Shown here one piece after another: positions 1 through 6,405 of a DNA stretch of 6,744 nt. Position numbers and translations under genes: made by a program. Origin of the DNA: Nitrososphaeraceae archaeon (GTDB taxonomy: Archaea > Thermoproteota > Nitrososphaeria > Nitrososphaerales > Nitrososphaeraceae); contig JAICHI010000059.1 in the NCBI GenBank assembly GCA_025922735.1, positions 1-6,744 of the forward strand, given 5' to 3'. The notes under the pieces are model-generated. The model was given only the letters and a program-made list of their open reading frames with translations. It ran no database searches and was not told the origin of the DNA. How positions within the stretch are numbered: the first letter of the stretch is position 1; each line of letters opens with the position of its first letter.

Positions 1-65
1 AAGTTAAACTCTTGAATTTTACCTTCAGTTAGCAGCTTAAAGCCTTCTTCCTGTGCGCTTGACAT
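1..65 (-). CDS. N-terminus of an unidentified protein, cut by the window edge
   Basis: An ATG at 65-63 opens a minus-strand frame of 21 codons that leaves the window still open. The visible peptide begins MSSAQEEGFKLLTEGKI and continues with QEFN; it is charged, predicted helical and has no signal peptide. The start is supported by a strong TATA box centred about 26 bases upstream, which would place transcription initiation at or next to the ATG (leaderless). It follows the diphthine synthase gene on the same strand after 46 bases but appears to have its own promoter. The N-terminus loosely recalls the short helical lead-in seen before some pentapeptide-repeat proteins, but too little is visible to assign a family. 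Confidence 0.55.
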   Translation of the reverse strand, partial: MSSAQEEGFKLLTEGKIQEFN

Positions 66-80
66 GCCTGTCAACGTTTA

Positions 81-102
81 CCTTTTTATATATATACATA
101 AT
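81..102 (-). promoter_or_regulatory. TATA-box promoter of the left-edge gene
   Basis: On the minus strand the stretch reads TATGTATATATATAAAAAGG, an alternating TA tract that is an excellent archaeal TATA box. Its centre near 91 lies about 26 bases before the ATG at 65, the standard TATA-to-start-site distance, which predicts a leaderless transcript. It lies in the only gap (66-111) between the diphthine synthase stop and the next gene. Confidence 0.6.
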
Positions 103-111
103 GTCTGCTTA

Positions 112-1182
112 TCAACTAGGAGTATTCCAAGGATTTATTCCCTTTTGATAACGAAGTGCATCTATGAGCCCTTCAGCATAGCCGATGCTCAATACAGCGA
201 GCTCAAACTTGCCTAGCCGGAGGAATCGTTCAGCATCTGCAATATAGCATTCAGCGTTTTCAAGCGTTTCAAATATTCCCTTGTTACTGCCAGTACCTTC
301 ACTGATAAGCTTGCGCATTTCATGGACCGCGTGTTTGGCTTTTGGAGCATAGCGCTCGACCATTTGGGCTTCAATTCTATTAGCGTTTTGTGAATTGTCG
401 GTTGGCTCATCAATGTTTTCTGTAACTGAAGCAAGCGCCTGTGTCTCAGTAAAGTGCAGCGCGCCAGTCACAATCACGGAGTGCGGACCGATGCCAAATT
501 CCAACTTCATGAGCGACTTGACTTTGCCTGATGTGATCTTTTGATCTTGCATGCCTACTCTGGAGGCAACTACGGCAAAGGTGTCGTCAGAAAAGATCTC
601 GTGCTTATCAGCTCGTTCTGCATCTAGCAGCATCTTCAACACAGAAGATGGAGCAAGGAAGAAGGGCTCCTTGCTTTCATCGTTATAGCTGTACTCTGTC
701 AAAATCAGCGTGTGGCTTCCTGCAAGCAGGTTTTGAAAAATAGTGTTGTAGACAGTTATTGCCGAGTGGAGATCAGACATCATTGTAACCATCCTGCCAA
801 ACTTGTAAACGTGCAGTCCACTCTCGCCAATTATGGAGGCGATGCCTGATGCCGAATGGAGAATTGCAGTCTTTATCGAGTTTTTGGCAGCCCTTGAGCG
901 AAGCTCGCTATGGGTCGTGGCAATAAGAGGATCACCATAAGTTACAAGAGCTACAGCTTTGGTTTTGGCTGCTTCCAAGAGCTCCCTACCATCTTCTACA
1001 AACCACCTTGGAACGGGTTTGATCTGCATTCCAAGTAAAGAGTTCATCCCCTGCAGGTCGACCTCAGAAAGGGCACTGGTGAACCTCTCGATATAGACAA
1101 TGTCGCATTTTCTTAAGACATCGAGTGCAGCAATACTTAAACCACGGTAGCCATTGATGCCAGTTCCGACAAACCATAGCAT
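112..1182 (-). CDS. dph5: Diphthine synthase with C-terminal DUF357-like domain
   Basis: A 356-residue protein starting at ATG. Residues 1 to about 250 match Dph5/DphB, the SAM-dependent methyltransferase that methylates the 3-amino-3-carboxypropyl histidine of elongation factor 2 to give diphthine (EC 2.1.1.98), acting in the cytosol. Visible motifs are the VGTGI loop at 5-9, GDPLIATTH at 83-91 (SAM-binding region), HSASG at 109-113 and the LHFTE segment at 242-246. Typical Dph5 is about 250-290 residues. The extra C-terminus (about 265-356) follows a polar linker rich in N, D, E and Q, and is helical, with ENAECYIADAERFLRLGKFE followed by an SIGYAEGLIDALR helix. That pattern resembles the archaeal DUF357 family, usually a stand-alone small protein. 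The gene lies 27 bases after lysK on the same strand without a clear Shine-Dalgarno, so it may be read through from lysK or start from its own weak promoter. The Dph5 assignment is firm; the DUF357 assignment is by recognition only. Confidence 0.9.
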   Translation of the reverse strand: MLWFVGTGINGYRGLSIAALDVLRKCDIVYIERFTSALSEVDLQGMNSLLGMQIKPVPRWFVEDGRELLEAAKTKAVALVTYGDPLIATTHSELRSRAAKNSIKTAILHSASGIASIIGESGLHVYKFGRMVTMMSDLHSAITVYNTIFQNLLAGSHTLILTEYSYNDESKEPFFLAPSSVLKMLLDAERADKHEIFSDDTFAVVASRVGMQDQKITSGKVKSLMKLEFGIGPHSVIVTGALHFTETQALASVTENIDEPTDNSQNANRIEAQMVERYAPKAKHAVHEMRKLISEGTGSNKGIFETLENAECYIADAERFLRLGKFELAVLSIGYAEGLIDALRYQKGINPWNTPS

Positions 1183-1204
1183 GTTGCAGGGAGGCAGTCG
1201 CCGG

Positions 1205-1212
1205 CTATATTA
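1205..1212 (-). promoter_or_regulatory. Possible internal TATA box for dph5
   Basis: The minus strand reads TAATATAG across the lysK stop codon. Its centre is 26 bases before the dph5 ATG (1182), which would give a leaderless dph5 mRNA, and this fits the lack of a ribosome binding site there. The box is short and overlaps coding sequence, so chance is a real alternative. Confidence 0.3.
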
Positions 1213-2340
1213 CTCCTTTTTTTCCTTCTTCTTCAGATGATGTAGACGCGAAAGGTGAAAAAGTGCTCTTTTATACACTTCTATGCTTGCCACGTACTCA
1301 TCGATATTTACGTGTTCGTCGGCGGTATGCGACGCATGGGCATCACCTGGTCCATACGTGATAACGGGTATCTTGAAGCTGTGTCCAAGCACGTTCATAT
1401 CGCCTGTACCGGTCTTGCGCAAGAGCAGAGGTCGTTTGCTGCGCACATCTAGTACTGCTAGTAGAAGTGCTCTGACAAGCGGAGACGCGTGGTCGGCTTC
1501 AAAGGGCTCTGTCTTGTCCTCTATCCTATAGGTTACCTTAACGCCCTTTTTTTTTGCTGCAACTCTTGTAATGACATCGTCTATAATGCGTAGCACGTTA
1601 TCACAGGTTGTTATGGTGGGAACTCTGACGTCTATCGTTACCTTACACCTTTGCGGTGTCACATTGTGGCTTGAGCCGCCTGTTATCTCAGTGAGACTAC
1701 AGCTTATCGACTTGGCATTATTCTCTGCAGTGCCCACGCGGCCTATCTCTGACTTGATCTCCTTCCAAAAGTCATAAATTTCCTCAATTGAGTTCCTGGA
1801 AAGCCAAGGTGCGCTGGCATGGGCGCTCTCGCCTACATCGCATGTCAACCGTAGTGCAAGCCTGCCTTTGTACGCAACAGTAATGTTGTCAACTCCGGAA
1901 GGTTCGCCAAAGACCGCATAATGGACTCCTATTTTGCTTTTGACGAGCTGCTTAATGCCTGTCGCATTGCCTTCTTCGTCTACTACTCCTGCAAAAATGA
2001 CAGTGCCCCTCTGTTTTGGAAATTCAGATGCTGCCAAGAGCATCGCTATTAGTGGAGATTTTGCGTCAGAAGCACCACGGCCGTAGATATAGCCATCCTC
2101 TATCCTTACTGGCACTTGCCCGGGAACAGTGTCCATGTGGCCGCACAGCAGGATACAGGGGTCGCCAGCTCCTTTAGTAGCAATAATGTTGCCAACATTA
2201 TCAATATTGACCTGCTCAAAGCCAAGCTCGTTGACGCATCTGTCCTTTATCATGTTGGCAAGTGCTGCCTCTGATCTGGATGGAGTATAAAGCTCCAGCG
2301 CTTTTCTTAACAGTTCTACAGCATAACTTGGTGATACCAA
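1210..2340 (-). CDS. lysK: [LysW]-lysine / [LysW]-ornithine hydrolase, M20 metallopeptidase family
   Basis: A 376-residue M20-family amidohydrolase. LysK releases lysine from the LysW carrier by cutting the isopeptide bond at the end of the pathway, and homologues can also release ornithine for arginine synthesis. The metal and catalytic set looks complete: GHMDTVPG at 67-74 (H68, D70), GRGASDAKSP at 88-97 with the bridging D92, DEEG at 121-124 (catalytic E122 with E123), GEPS at 145-148, ESAHAS at 171-176 in the dimerisation-domain region, and HTADEHV near 339-345. The length is normal for the family. The only in-frame start near the family N-terminus is TTG at 2340, seven bases after the lysX stop, with GGAAAG about 11 bases upstream. 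The C-terminus is a short Lys/Glu tail (KKKEKKE). The codons for residues 262-265 contain a run of nine A on the coding strand. Its position directly after lysX supports LysK over other M20 enzymes such as ArgE or DapE. Confidence 0.9.
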   Translation of the reverse strand: MVSPSYAVELLRKALELYTPSRSEAALANMIKDRCVNELGFEQVNIDNVGNIIATKGAGDPCILLCGHMDTVPGQVPVRIEDGYIYGRGASDAKSPLIAMLLAASEFPKQRGTVIFAGVVDEEGNATGIKQLVKSKIGVHYAVFGEPSGVDNITVAYKGRLALRLTCDVGESAHASAPWLSRNSIEEIYDFWKEIKSEIGRVGTAENNAKSISCSLTEITGGSSHNVTPQRCKVTIDVRVPTITTCDNVLRIIDDVITRVAAKKKGVKVTYRIEDKTEPFEADHASPLVRALLLAVLDVRSKRPLLLRKTGTGDMNVLGHSFKIPVITYGPGDAHASHTADEHVNIDEYVASIEVYKRALFHLSRLHHLKKKEKKE

Positions 2341-2347
2341 TTGCTAA

Positions 2348-3259
2348 CTACTTTCCTTGCCCAAGTGCGTAATCGATCATCAGTCCGGGAATATCAATTC
2401 CCGTAACCCGGACGGTATTTTTAAATTCAGTAGTATTGTTCACTTCGTGCACAACTAGACCCTCGCTATTGCTCTCCATCAAGTCGACACCAACTATATG
2501 GGCATTCATTGCGTTTGTGGCCTTAAGGCAGATATCTTCAAGCTCATTTGTCACCGGGCATGTTTCAGCATGGCCGCCAAGCGCCATATTGGTCTTCCAC
2601 TCGCCTTTTCCCGAGTAGCGGTATATTGCAGCCACTACTCTATCGCCTATTACTATTGCTCTGATGTCACGGGGCGGACGATTGACAAATTCTTCAAAAT
2701 AGTATACTTGATACAGTGGAAACATGTGCTCTCTGTCCTCTATTACTGCCTTTGCCGCATCCTTGTCTCGTAAAAGCGCGATCAACCTGCCCCAGCTGCC
2801 TACTGTAGGCTTGATCACTGCAGGGTAGCCAATCTTATCAAGCACTGCGATTGCTGATTCCTCGGAAAATGCTGCCACCGCTTTTGGTGTCCTGATCCCA
2901 GCCTTTTCAAGCTCCATGTGAGCATACATCTTATTGCCACACATTATTGCCGCATTCAAAGGGTTTATGACTCGTGCCCCGAGGCCTTGAAGTGCTGCAG
3001 TAGAATGGACGTTTTTGAAGTAGCTGATACTCCGCTGGAGTACCACTTGCCCACTGTATTTTGAATTCTTGTCGCTCAAGTCAATTGCGAGGTTCTTGCA
3101 GTTTACGTTTTCGACCTTGACGCCTTTCTTTATGGCTGCTTCGTACAGTGCCTTCTCCTCCCACCTGATGCTATCGTATAGGATGATAAGCGATTTGCCG
3201 GAAAGATTTAATGATGGCACTGACGACTGATTGGGTTGTTGTTCTTCTTCTTGCCTCAC
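2348..3259 (-). CDS. lysX: Alpha-aminoadipate--LysW ligase, ATP-grasp
   Basis: A 303-residue ATP-grasp ligase of the LysX/RimK group. It uses ATP to join the amino group of 2-aminoadipate (or glutamate in ArgX-type or bifunctional enzymes) to the C-terminus of LysW (EC 6.3.2.43). Recognisable segments are LIILYDSIRWEEKAL (24-38), LQRSISYFKNVHSTAAL (74-90), IKPTVGSWGRLIALL (149-163, nucleotide binding), RDIRAIVIGDRVVAAIYR (197-214), WKTNMALGGHAE (221-232) and HEVNNTTEFKNTVRVTG (271-287, metal and substrate end). It starts at GTG 3259, which overlaps the lysW stop as GTGA and implies translational coupling. The start leaves an unusual N-terminal extension of about 22 polar residues (MRQEEEQQPNQSS onward) ahead of the conserved first strand; the only other start candidate is GTG at residue 14. 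Sequence alone cannot settle whether the substrate is aminoadipate, glutamate or both. Confidence 0.92.
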   Translation of the reverse strand: MRQEEEQQPNQSSVPSLNLSGKSLIILYDSIRWEEKALYEAAIKKGVKVENVNCKNLAIDLSDKNSKYSGQVVLQRSISYFKNVHSTAALQGLGARVINPLNAAIMCGNKMYAHMELEKAGIRTPKAVAAFSEESAIAVLDKIGYPAVIKPTVGSWGRLIALLRDKDAAKAVIEDREHMFPLYQVYYFEEFVNRPPRDIRAIVIGDRVVAAIYRYSGKGEWKTNMALGGHAETCPVTNELEDICLKATNAMNAHIVGVDLMESNSEGLVVHEVNNTTEFKNTVRVTGIDIPGLMIDYALGQGK

Positions 3260-3423
3260 TGACCCCAGTCCTCACCGACAACTTGAGCCGGTTTTATGCC
3301 AAGGCCATCCGATGACTTGACAAGCTCATAGCTTGCACCGCAGTCGGGGCAGGTTACGATCTCTCCCTCTATCGAGTCAGAAGGCACCTTGATCTCTGCA
3401 TCACATTCTGGACACTTTAACAT
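3256..3423 (-). CDS. lysW: LysW amino-group carrier protein
   Basis: A 55-residue acidic zinc-ribbon protein, too short for most ORF cut-offs. It begins MLKCPECDAEIKVP and has CPEC at 4-7 and CPDC at 25-28, giving four zinc-ligand cysteines (4, 7, 25, 28). The C-terminus is VVGEDWGQ. LysW carries 2-aminoadipate, and in some organisms glutamate, during lysine or arginine synthesis, protecting the amino group and presenting its charge to the downstream enzymes. The gene lies 10 bases after lysS, with GGAG inside the lysS stop region about 13 bases before the ATG, and overlaps the lysX start by four bases. In characterised LysW proteins the C-terminus is EDWGE and the last Glu forms the isopeptide bond through its gamma-carboxyl. 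Here the last codon is CAG (Gln), the one clear deviation from the family. Confidence 0.93.
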   Translation of the reverse strand: MLKCPECDAEIKVPSDSIEGEIVTCPDCGASYELVKSSDGLGIKPAQVVGEDWGQ

Positions 3424-3433
3424 ATTTCTTAAT

Positions 3434-4654
3434 CTACTCCTTTGCTGGACTTAGGTTTACGGCAGCATCATTAAGTATCTTTCTCTCAAGCCTGTCGTCA
3501 AGGTAAAGCTCAAGTATATCACCCATCCTTAACTCTTTTAGGCCATAAGCTAGAGTTTCTGCTTCCTCCTTGCCGGTTTTAAGACCAAGCAAGGACAAAA
3601 GGTAGGCGGCACCGTTCTTGCCTGCAAGCTCGCCAAAGACAATCTTTCGCCTGTTGCCAACCGTCCTAGGTTCAATGATTTCGTAGGCTGCTGGGTTACG
3701 CAATATTGCAGCCAGGTGAGTGCCAGCTTTATGCTTGTACGCGCTATCGCCTACTATAGGCTTTGATTCAGAGATCGGAAGGTCGACATATTCCGCAATG
3801 GTCTTTGAAAGGTCCCTTAACATGTGTAATCTTAGGTTGTTATTTGACTTGTAAATGAGAGTTAATGCGACTGCTGCCTCTGCTAGGCTTGGAATTCCTG
3901 TACGCTCACCAAAGCCATCTATAGTAGTATGAATCTGATCAGCGCCTGCTTCGCATCCTGCTAACGCATTTGCAAGTGCTAGACCAACATCGTTGTGGCA
4001 GTGCACATCAATAGATGTCTTGGTTGTGTCTATGTTGTCGTGCACCATCTTTACTAAATTATACATGCCGCGCGGCCGCATTATGCCTACAGTATCAGGT
4101 ATGCTTATCCTCTCGATGCCGCGTTTATTCATCTCCTTACACATTTCGATGAGAAACTCGGGTTCTGTCCTGCTAGCGTCTTCCATTGTGAATCTTGCCT
4201 TCATCCCATGTGCCTTGATGTAGTCTGCGACTTCCAATGCCCTTATCTTGGCCTCTTCACGTGTTATTCTTAGCTTTGCCGATAGGTGTATGTCTGAAAT
4301 CCCCATGTAGGTTGCAATCCAAGTCGCGTTGCAGTCAATTGCAATGTCGATATCGGACTTGATCGCCCGAGTATGCGCTAAAATGTCTGCCCTTAGATCT
4401 TGCTTTAGTATCGTCTTTGTTGCTTGAAAGTGATCTGGCGACACCACGGGGCTTATTTCTATTTGGTCAACGCCAAAAGAGTCAAGCATCCACGCAATCT
4501 GGATCCTCTGCTTAATCGTGAATGAGACGCCGGGATGCTGCTCACCTTCTCTCAGTGTGCTGTCGAGGATCCTTATCTTTTTATCTTGCTCAGTTTGGCC
4601 CATCCAGTTATACTGATGCGCATAGTAGTTTGGATCCTCTGATTTTAGTGACAT
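3434..4654 (-). CDS. lysS: Homocitrate synthase
   Basis: A 406-residue enzyme of the DRE-TIM (HMGL-like) metallolyase family. Homocitrate synthase condenses acetyl-CoA with 2-oxoglutarate (EC 2.3.3.14), the first step of the aminoadipate route to lysine. The signature LDSTLREGEQ is at 30-39, followed by MEDASRTEPEF (157-167), PDTVG (186-190), the metal-binding HCHND (218-222), GFGERTG (247-253), and the C-terminal HKAGTHLAAILRNP at 308-321 typical of homocitrate synthase and isopropylmalate synthase. It has an N-terminal extension of about 26 residues before the barrel and lacks the full LeuA-type regulatory domain (length close to short homocitrate synthases). Homocitrate rather than isopropylmalate or citramalate synthesis is preferred because lysW, lysX and lysK follow immediately. 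The ATG at 4654 sits about 34 bases after a good TATA box, so the leader is only a few bases long. It is the first gene of the lys operon. Confidence 0.9.
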   Translation of the reverse strand: MSLKSEDPNYYAHQYNWMGQTEQDKKIRILDSTLREGEQHPGVSFTIKQRIQIAWMLDSFGVDQIEISPVVSPDHFQATKTILKQDLRADILAHTRAIKSDIDIAIDCNATWIATYMGISDIHLSAKLRITREEAKIRALEVADYIKAHGMKARFTMEDASRTEPEFLIEMCKEMNKRGIERISIPDTVGIMRPRGMYNLVKMVHDNIDTTKTSIDVHCHNDVGLALANALAGCEAGADQIHTTIDGFGERTGIPSLAEAAVALTLIYKSNNNLRLHMLRDLSKTIAEYVDLPISESKPIVGDSAYKHKAGTHLAAILRNPAAYEIIEPRTVGNRRKIVFGELAGKNGAAYLLSLLGLKTGKEEAETLAYGLKELRMGDILELYLDDRLERKILNDAAVNLSPAKE

Positions 4655-4663
4655 TTAATGCGA

Positions 4664-4673
4664 CAGTTAACTG
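4664..4673. promoter_or_regulatory. Perfect palindrome at the lysS start site, candidate operator
   Basis: CAGTTAACTG is a perfect 10-bp palindrome lying between the lysS TATA box and its ATG, just upstream of or over the predicted transcription start (about 4662). A dimeric regulator bound here would block polymerase. Lrp/AsnC-type factors (LysM in Sulfolobus) control lysW-type operons in other archaea, so this is a reasonable candidate site, but the match to any specific regulator is inferred. Confidence 0.35.
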
Positions 4674-4680
4674 CTTTCGG

Positions 4681-4692
4681 AAATAATATAAA
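4681..4692 (-). promoter_or_regulatory. TATA-box promoter of the lys operon
   Basis: The minus strand reads TTTATATTATTT, a clear archaeal TATA element (core 4692-4685) preceded by a partly purine-rich flank. Initiation about 26 bases downstream falls near 4662, giving a leader of roughly 7 bases before the lysS ATG. No Shine-Dalgarno is seen before lysS, which agrees with a nearly leaderless mRNA. Confidence 0.6.
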
Positions 4693-4703
4693 CGTTATCG
4701 CAA

Positions 4704-4776
4704 CGAAAATAACTTATTTCGGTCTGTTTGATTACTTAATCGCCAAGAGACAGACAGAAAGAAGCCGAATTTCGGT
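4704..4776. repeat. Repeated ACCGAAAT motif and short inverted repeats upstream of lysS
   Basis: ATTTCGGT (ACCGAAAT on the minus strand) occurs exactly twice, at 4716-4723 and 4769-4776, 53 bases apart; a shorter TTTCGG recurs at 4675-4680. The first copy overlaps an inverted repeat, AAATAA-C-TTATTT (4707-4719); the second overlaps CCGAA-T-TTCGG (4765-4775). All lie in the 150-bp gap between argH and lysS. They may be binding sites for a regulator of the lys operon, or, for the copy next to the argH stop, part of a 3' end signal. The rest of this gap holds no gene: the plus-strand frame across it runs into argH antisense and resembles nothing. A pyrimidine-rich tract on the minus strand (about 4765-4745) could help end argH transcription. 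Confidence 0.35.
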
Positions 4777-4804
4777 GAAATATTGCCGTATGATACGAGA
4801 ACAT

Positions 4805-6283
4805 TCAGGACTGAAGGTAATTCTTGACAGTTCTCTCAAGGTTGTCAAATGAGCCCTCGACCATCTTGGTTCTTTTTTGGATTCCAGTGCTGTAATTGGC
4901 TATGCCTTGGGACAACGATTTTATCATCTCCTCCTGCTCGAGCAGGTTAGGTGAGCCTGATGATTTTCGAGCTTCAAGCGACTTTTCCGGTGTCATTCCA
5001 TTGATTATTTTCATCAATTGGTCTGCCTTGATGTCTACTTTATGGGCATTTATTACTGAAGCAGCATCTGCAAATTCTAACTTAGCAAGAGGTATGTTGC
5101 CTTTGCTTGCAGCCTTGCCCACAAGGGCACCAACTATTTTGTGGGCCGTCCTGAAGGGTATCTTATTTTGCAACACAAGATGCTCTGCTATGTCTATCGC
5201 TATAGCGTAGCTTGTGCTTGCAACCTGCCGTATCCGTTCGTTGTCTATCTGCAATGACCTTACCACACCGTCCATTATCTTGATGGTGTCGAGGGTTATA
5301 GCCGAAGCTCCAAGCAATGGCGGCTTGATGTCCTGTAAGTCTCGACTGTAGCCAGACGGCAGAGCTTTGACTATGCCCAGAATTGATACAAGGTTACCAG
5401 TGACTACTGCTGCCTTTGCTCTTGTCAACTCTAGTGGATCAGGATTCTTCTTTTGGGGCATTGCACTTGATGTTGAAGTATATCGTTCGGCCAGCTCAAT
5501 GTAGCCAAATTCGGTGGTTGACCAAATAATGAAATCCTCTGTTATCCTTCCCAGTGTGCTTGTGAGAATCGCAAGTGTTGAAGCATATTCCAAGAATGCA
5601 TCCCGCGAGCTGGTGGCGTCAATAGAATTCTTTATGATACTGTCAAAGCCAAGTAACATTGCTGTTCTTTTCCTGTCGATAGTGATAGATGAGCCTCCTA
5701 TCGCACATGCCCCAAGTGGCGACTGGTTTATCCTATGATATGTCAGATACAGTCGCTCCATATCACGCATCAGGCCATAGGCGTACGACAGTAAGAAATG
5801 CGAGAAGGTGCCTATCTGGGCCTGTTGTAAATGGGTATACATCAGCATAGGAACCTGCTTGTTCTCTTTTGCTCTCTGCACAAGTCCCTGTACTAGGCTA
5901 GCCAGCGCCGCGCAAATTTCGTTGATGTCATCACGTATCTTCATCCTCACATCGAGGACCACTTGATCGTTTCTTGACCTTGCAATATGCATCTTGCCTC
6001 CAGCTTCCATCCCGGAATGTTTAATAACAAACGCCTCAAGGGCTTCATGGATGTCCTCATATTCTTCGGTCCAGATGCTAGCCGGGTTTTTCTTTGCCTC
6101 CTCAAGAGCAGACAGGATCTTTTTTAGTTCGCCATCTGTAATGTGTCCCATCTCATGGAGCATTATTGAATGTGCCTCGCTTCCAACGATGTCATAATAC
6201 AATATCGAATGGTCTTCGCCCATTGATGAAAGGAACCTGAGCACATCGTCCTTGAGTTTGTCTGTTGGACGGGACCTATACAT
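4805..6283 (-). CDS. argH: Argininosuccinate lyase
   Basis: A 492-residue protein of the fumarase/aspartase superfamily that splits argininosuccinate into arginine and fumarate (EC 4.3.2.1), a cytosolic homotetramer in the family. Counting from the ATG at 6283, visible motifs are RSRNDQV (102-108), THLQQAQ (150-156, with the conserved TH pair) and the signature SSAMPQKKNPD (272-282), whose mobile loop carries the catalytic serine. The usual signature begins GSS; here it is TSS. The length is slightly above the bacterial norm (about 460), with an extended C-terminal helix. The frame stays open upstream to a TTG at 6295, but ATG is chosen because MYRSRP matches the family N-terminus and because the TATA box predicts transcription starting near 6291, after the TTG. 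The gene lies upstream of the lys operon on the same strand, separated by 150 bases with a separate promoter. Confidence 0.93.
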   Translation of the reverse strand: MYRSRPTDKLKDDVLRFLSSMGEDHSILYYDIVGSEAHSIMLHEMGHITDGELKKILSALEEAKKNPASIWTEEYEDIHEALEAFVIKHSGMEAGGKMHIARSRNDQVVLDVRMKIRDDINEICAALASLVQGLVQRAKENKQVPMLMYTHLQQAQIGTFSHFLLSYAYGLMRDMERLYLTYHRINQSPLGACAIGGSSITIDRKRTAMLLGFDSIIKNSIDATSSRDAFLEYASTLAILTSTLGRITEDFIIWSTTEFGYIELAERYTSTSSAMPQKKNPDPLELTRAKAAVVTGNLVSILGIVKALPSGYSRDLQDIKPPLLGASAITLDTIKIMDGVVRSLQIDNERIRQVASTSYAIAIDIAEHLVLQNKIPFRTAHKIVGALVGKAASKGNIPLAKLEFADAASVINAHKVDIKADQLMKIINGMTPEKSLEARKSSGSPNLLEQEEMIKSLSQGIANYSTGIQKRTKMVEGSFDNLERTVKNYLQS

Positions 6284-6312
6284 ACATTGTATCAAGTGTG
6301 CACCGCACGCGC

Positions 6313-6322
6313 TTTATTTTAA
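6313..6322 (-). promoter_or_regulatory. Probable TATA box of argH
   Basis: The minus strand reads TTAAAATAAA. Its centre is about 34 bases before the ATG at 6283, so initiation about 26 bases downstream would give a leader of about 8 bases, the same geometry as at lysS. No ribosome binding site precedes the ATG. This placement also argues against the upstream TTG codon as the start. Confidence 0.45.
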
Positions 6323-6405
6323 GGTTGTAGACTTACCGTAGGATTATCGATATTAGGGCTATTCTCGTGTTTTGTTGGAAATTGAATATGCACTGAATCC
6401 GGCTT

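Noticed and set aside
1255..1777. Several plus-strand frames opposite lysK
   Set aside because: They are antisense shadows of a well-supported M20 gene, with no start signals or family resemblance.
4658..4852. Plus-strand frame of 64 codons across the argH-lysS gap
   Set aside because: It overlaps the 3' end of argH antisense and the lysS promoter, has no ribosome binding site, and its product resembles no known protein.
3993..6197. Plus-strand frames opposite lysS and argH, including one of 104 codons
   Set aside because: Antisense to genes with complete catalytic motifs; compositions are typical of reverse-frame translations.
6284..6295. TTG at 6295 as the argH start
   Set aside because: The ATG at 6283 gives the family N-terminus MYRSR, and the TATA box predicts transcription starting after the TTG.
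6346..6353. Palindrome TATCGATA upstream of argH
   Set aside because: Eight bases, AT-rich and isolated; expected by chance and not at a useful distance from the promoter.
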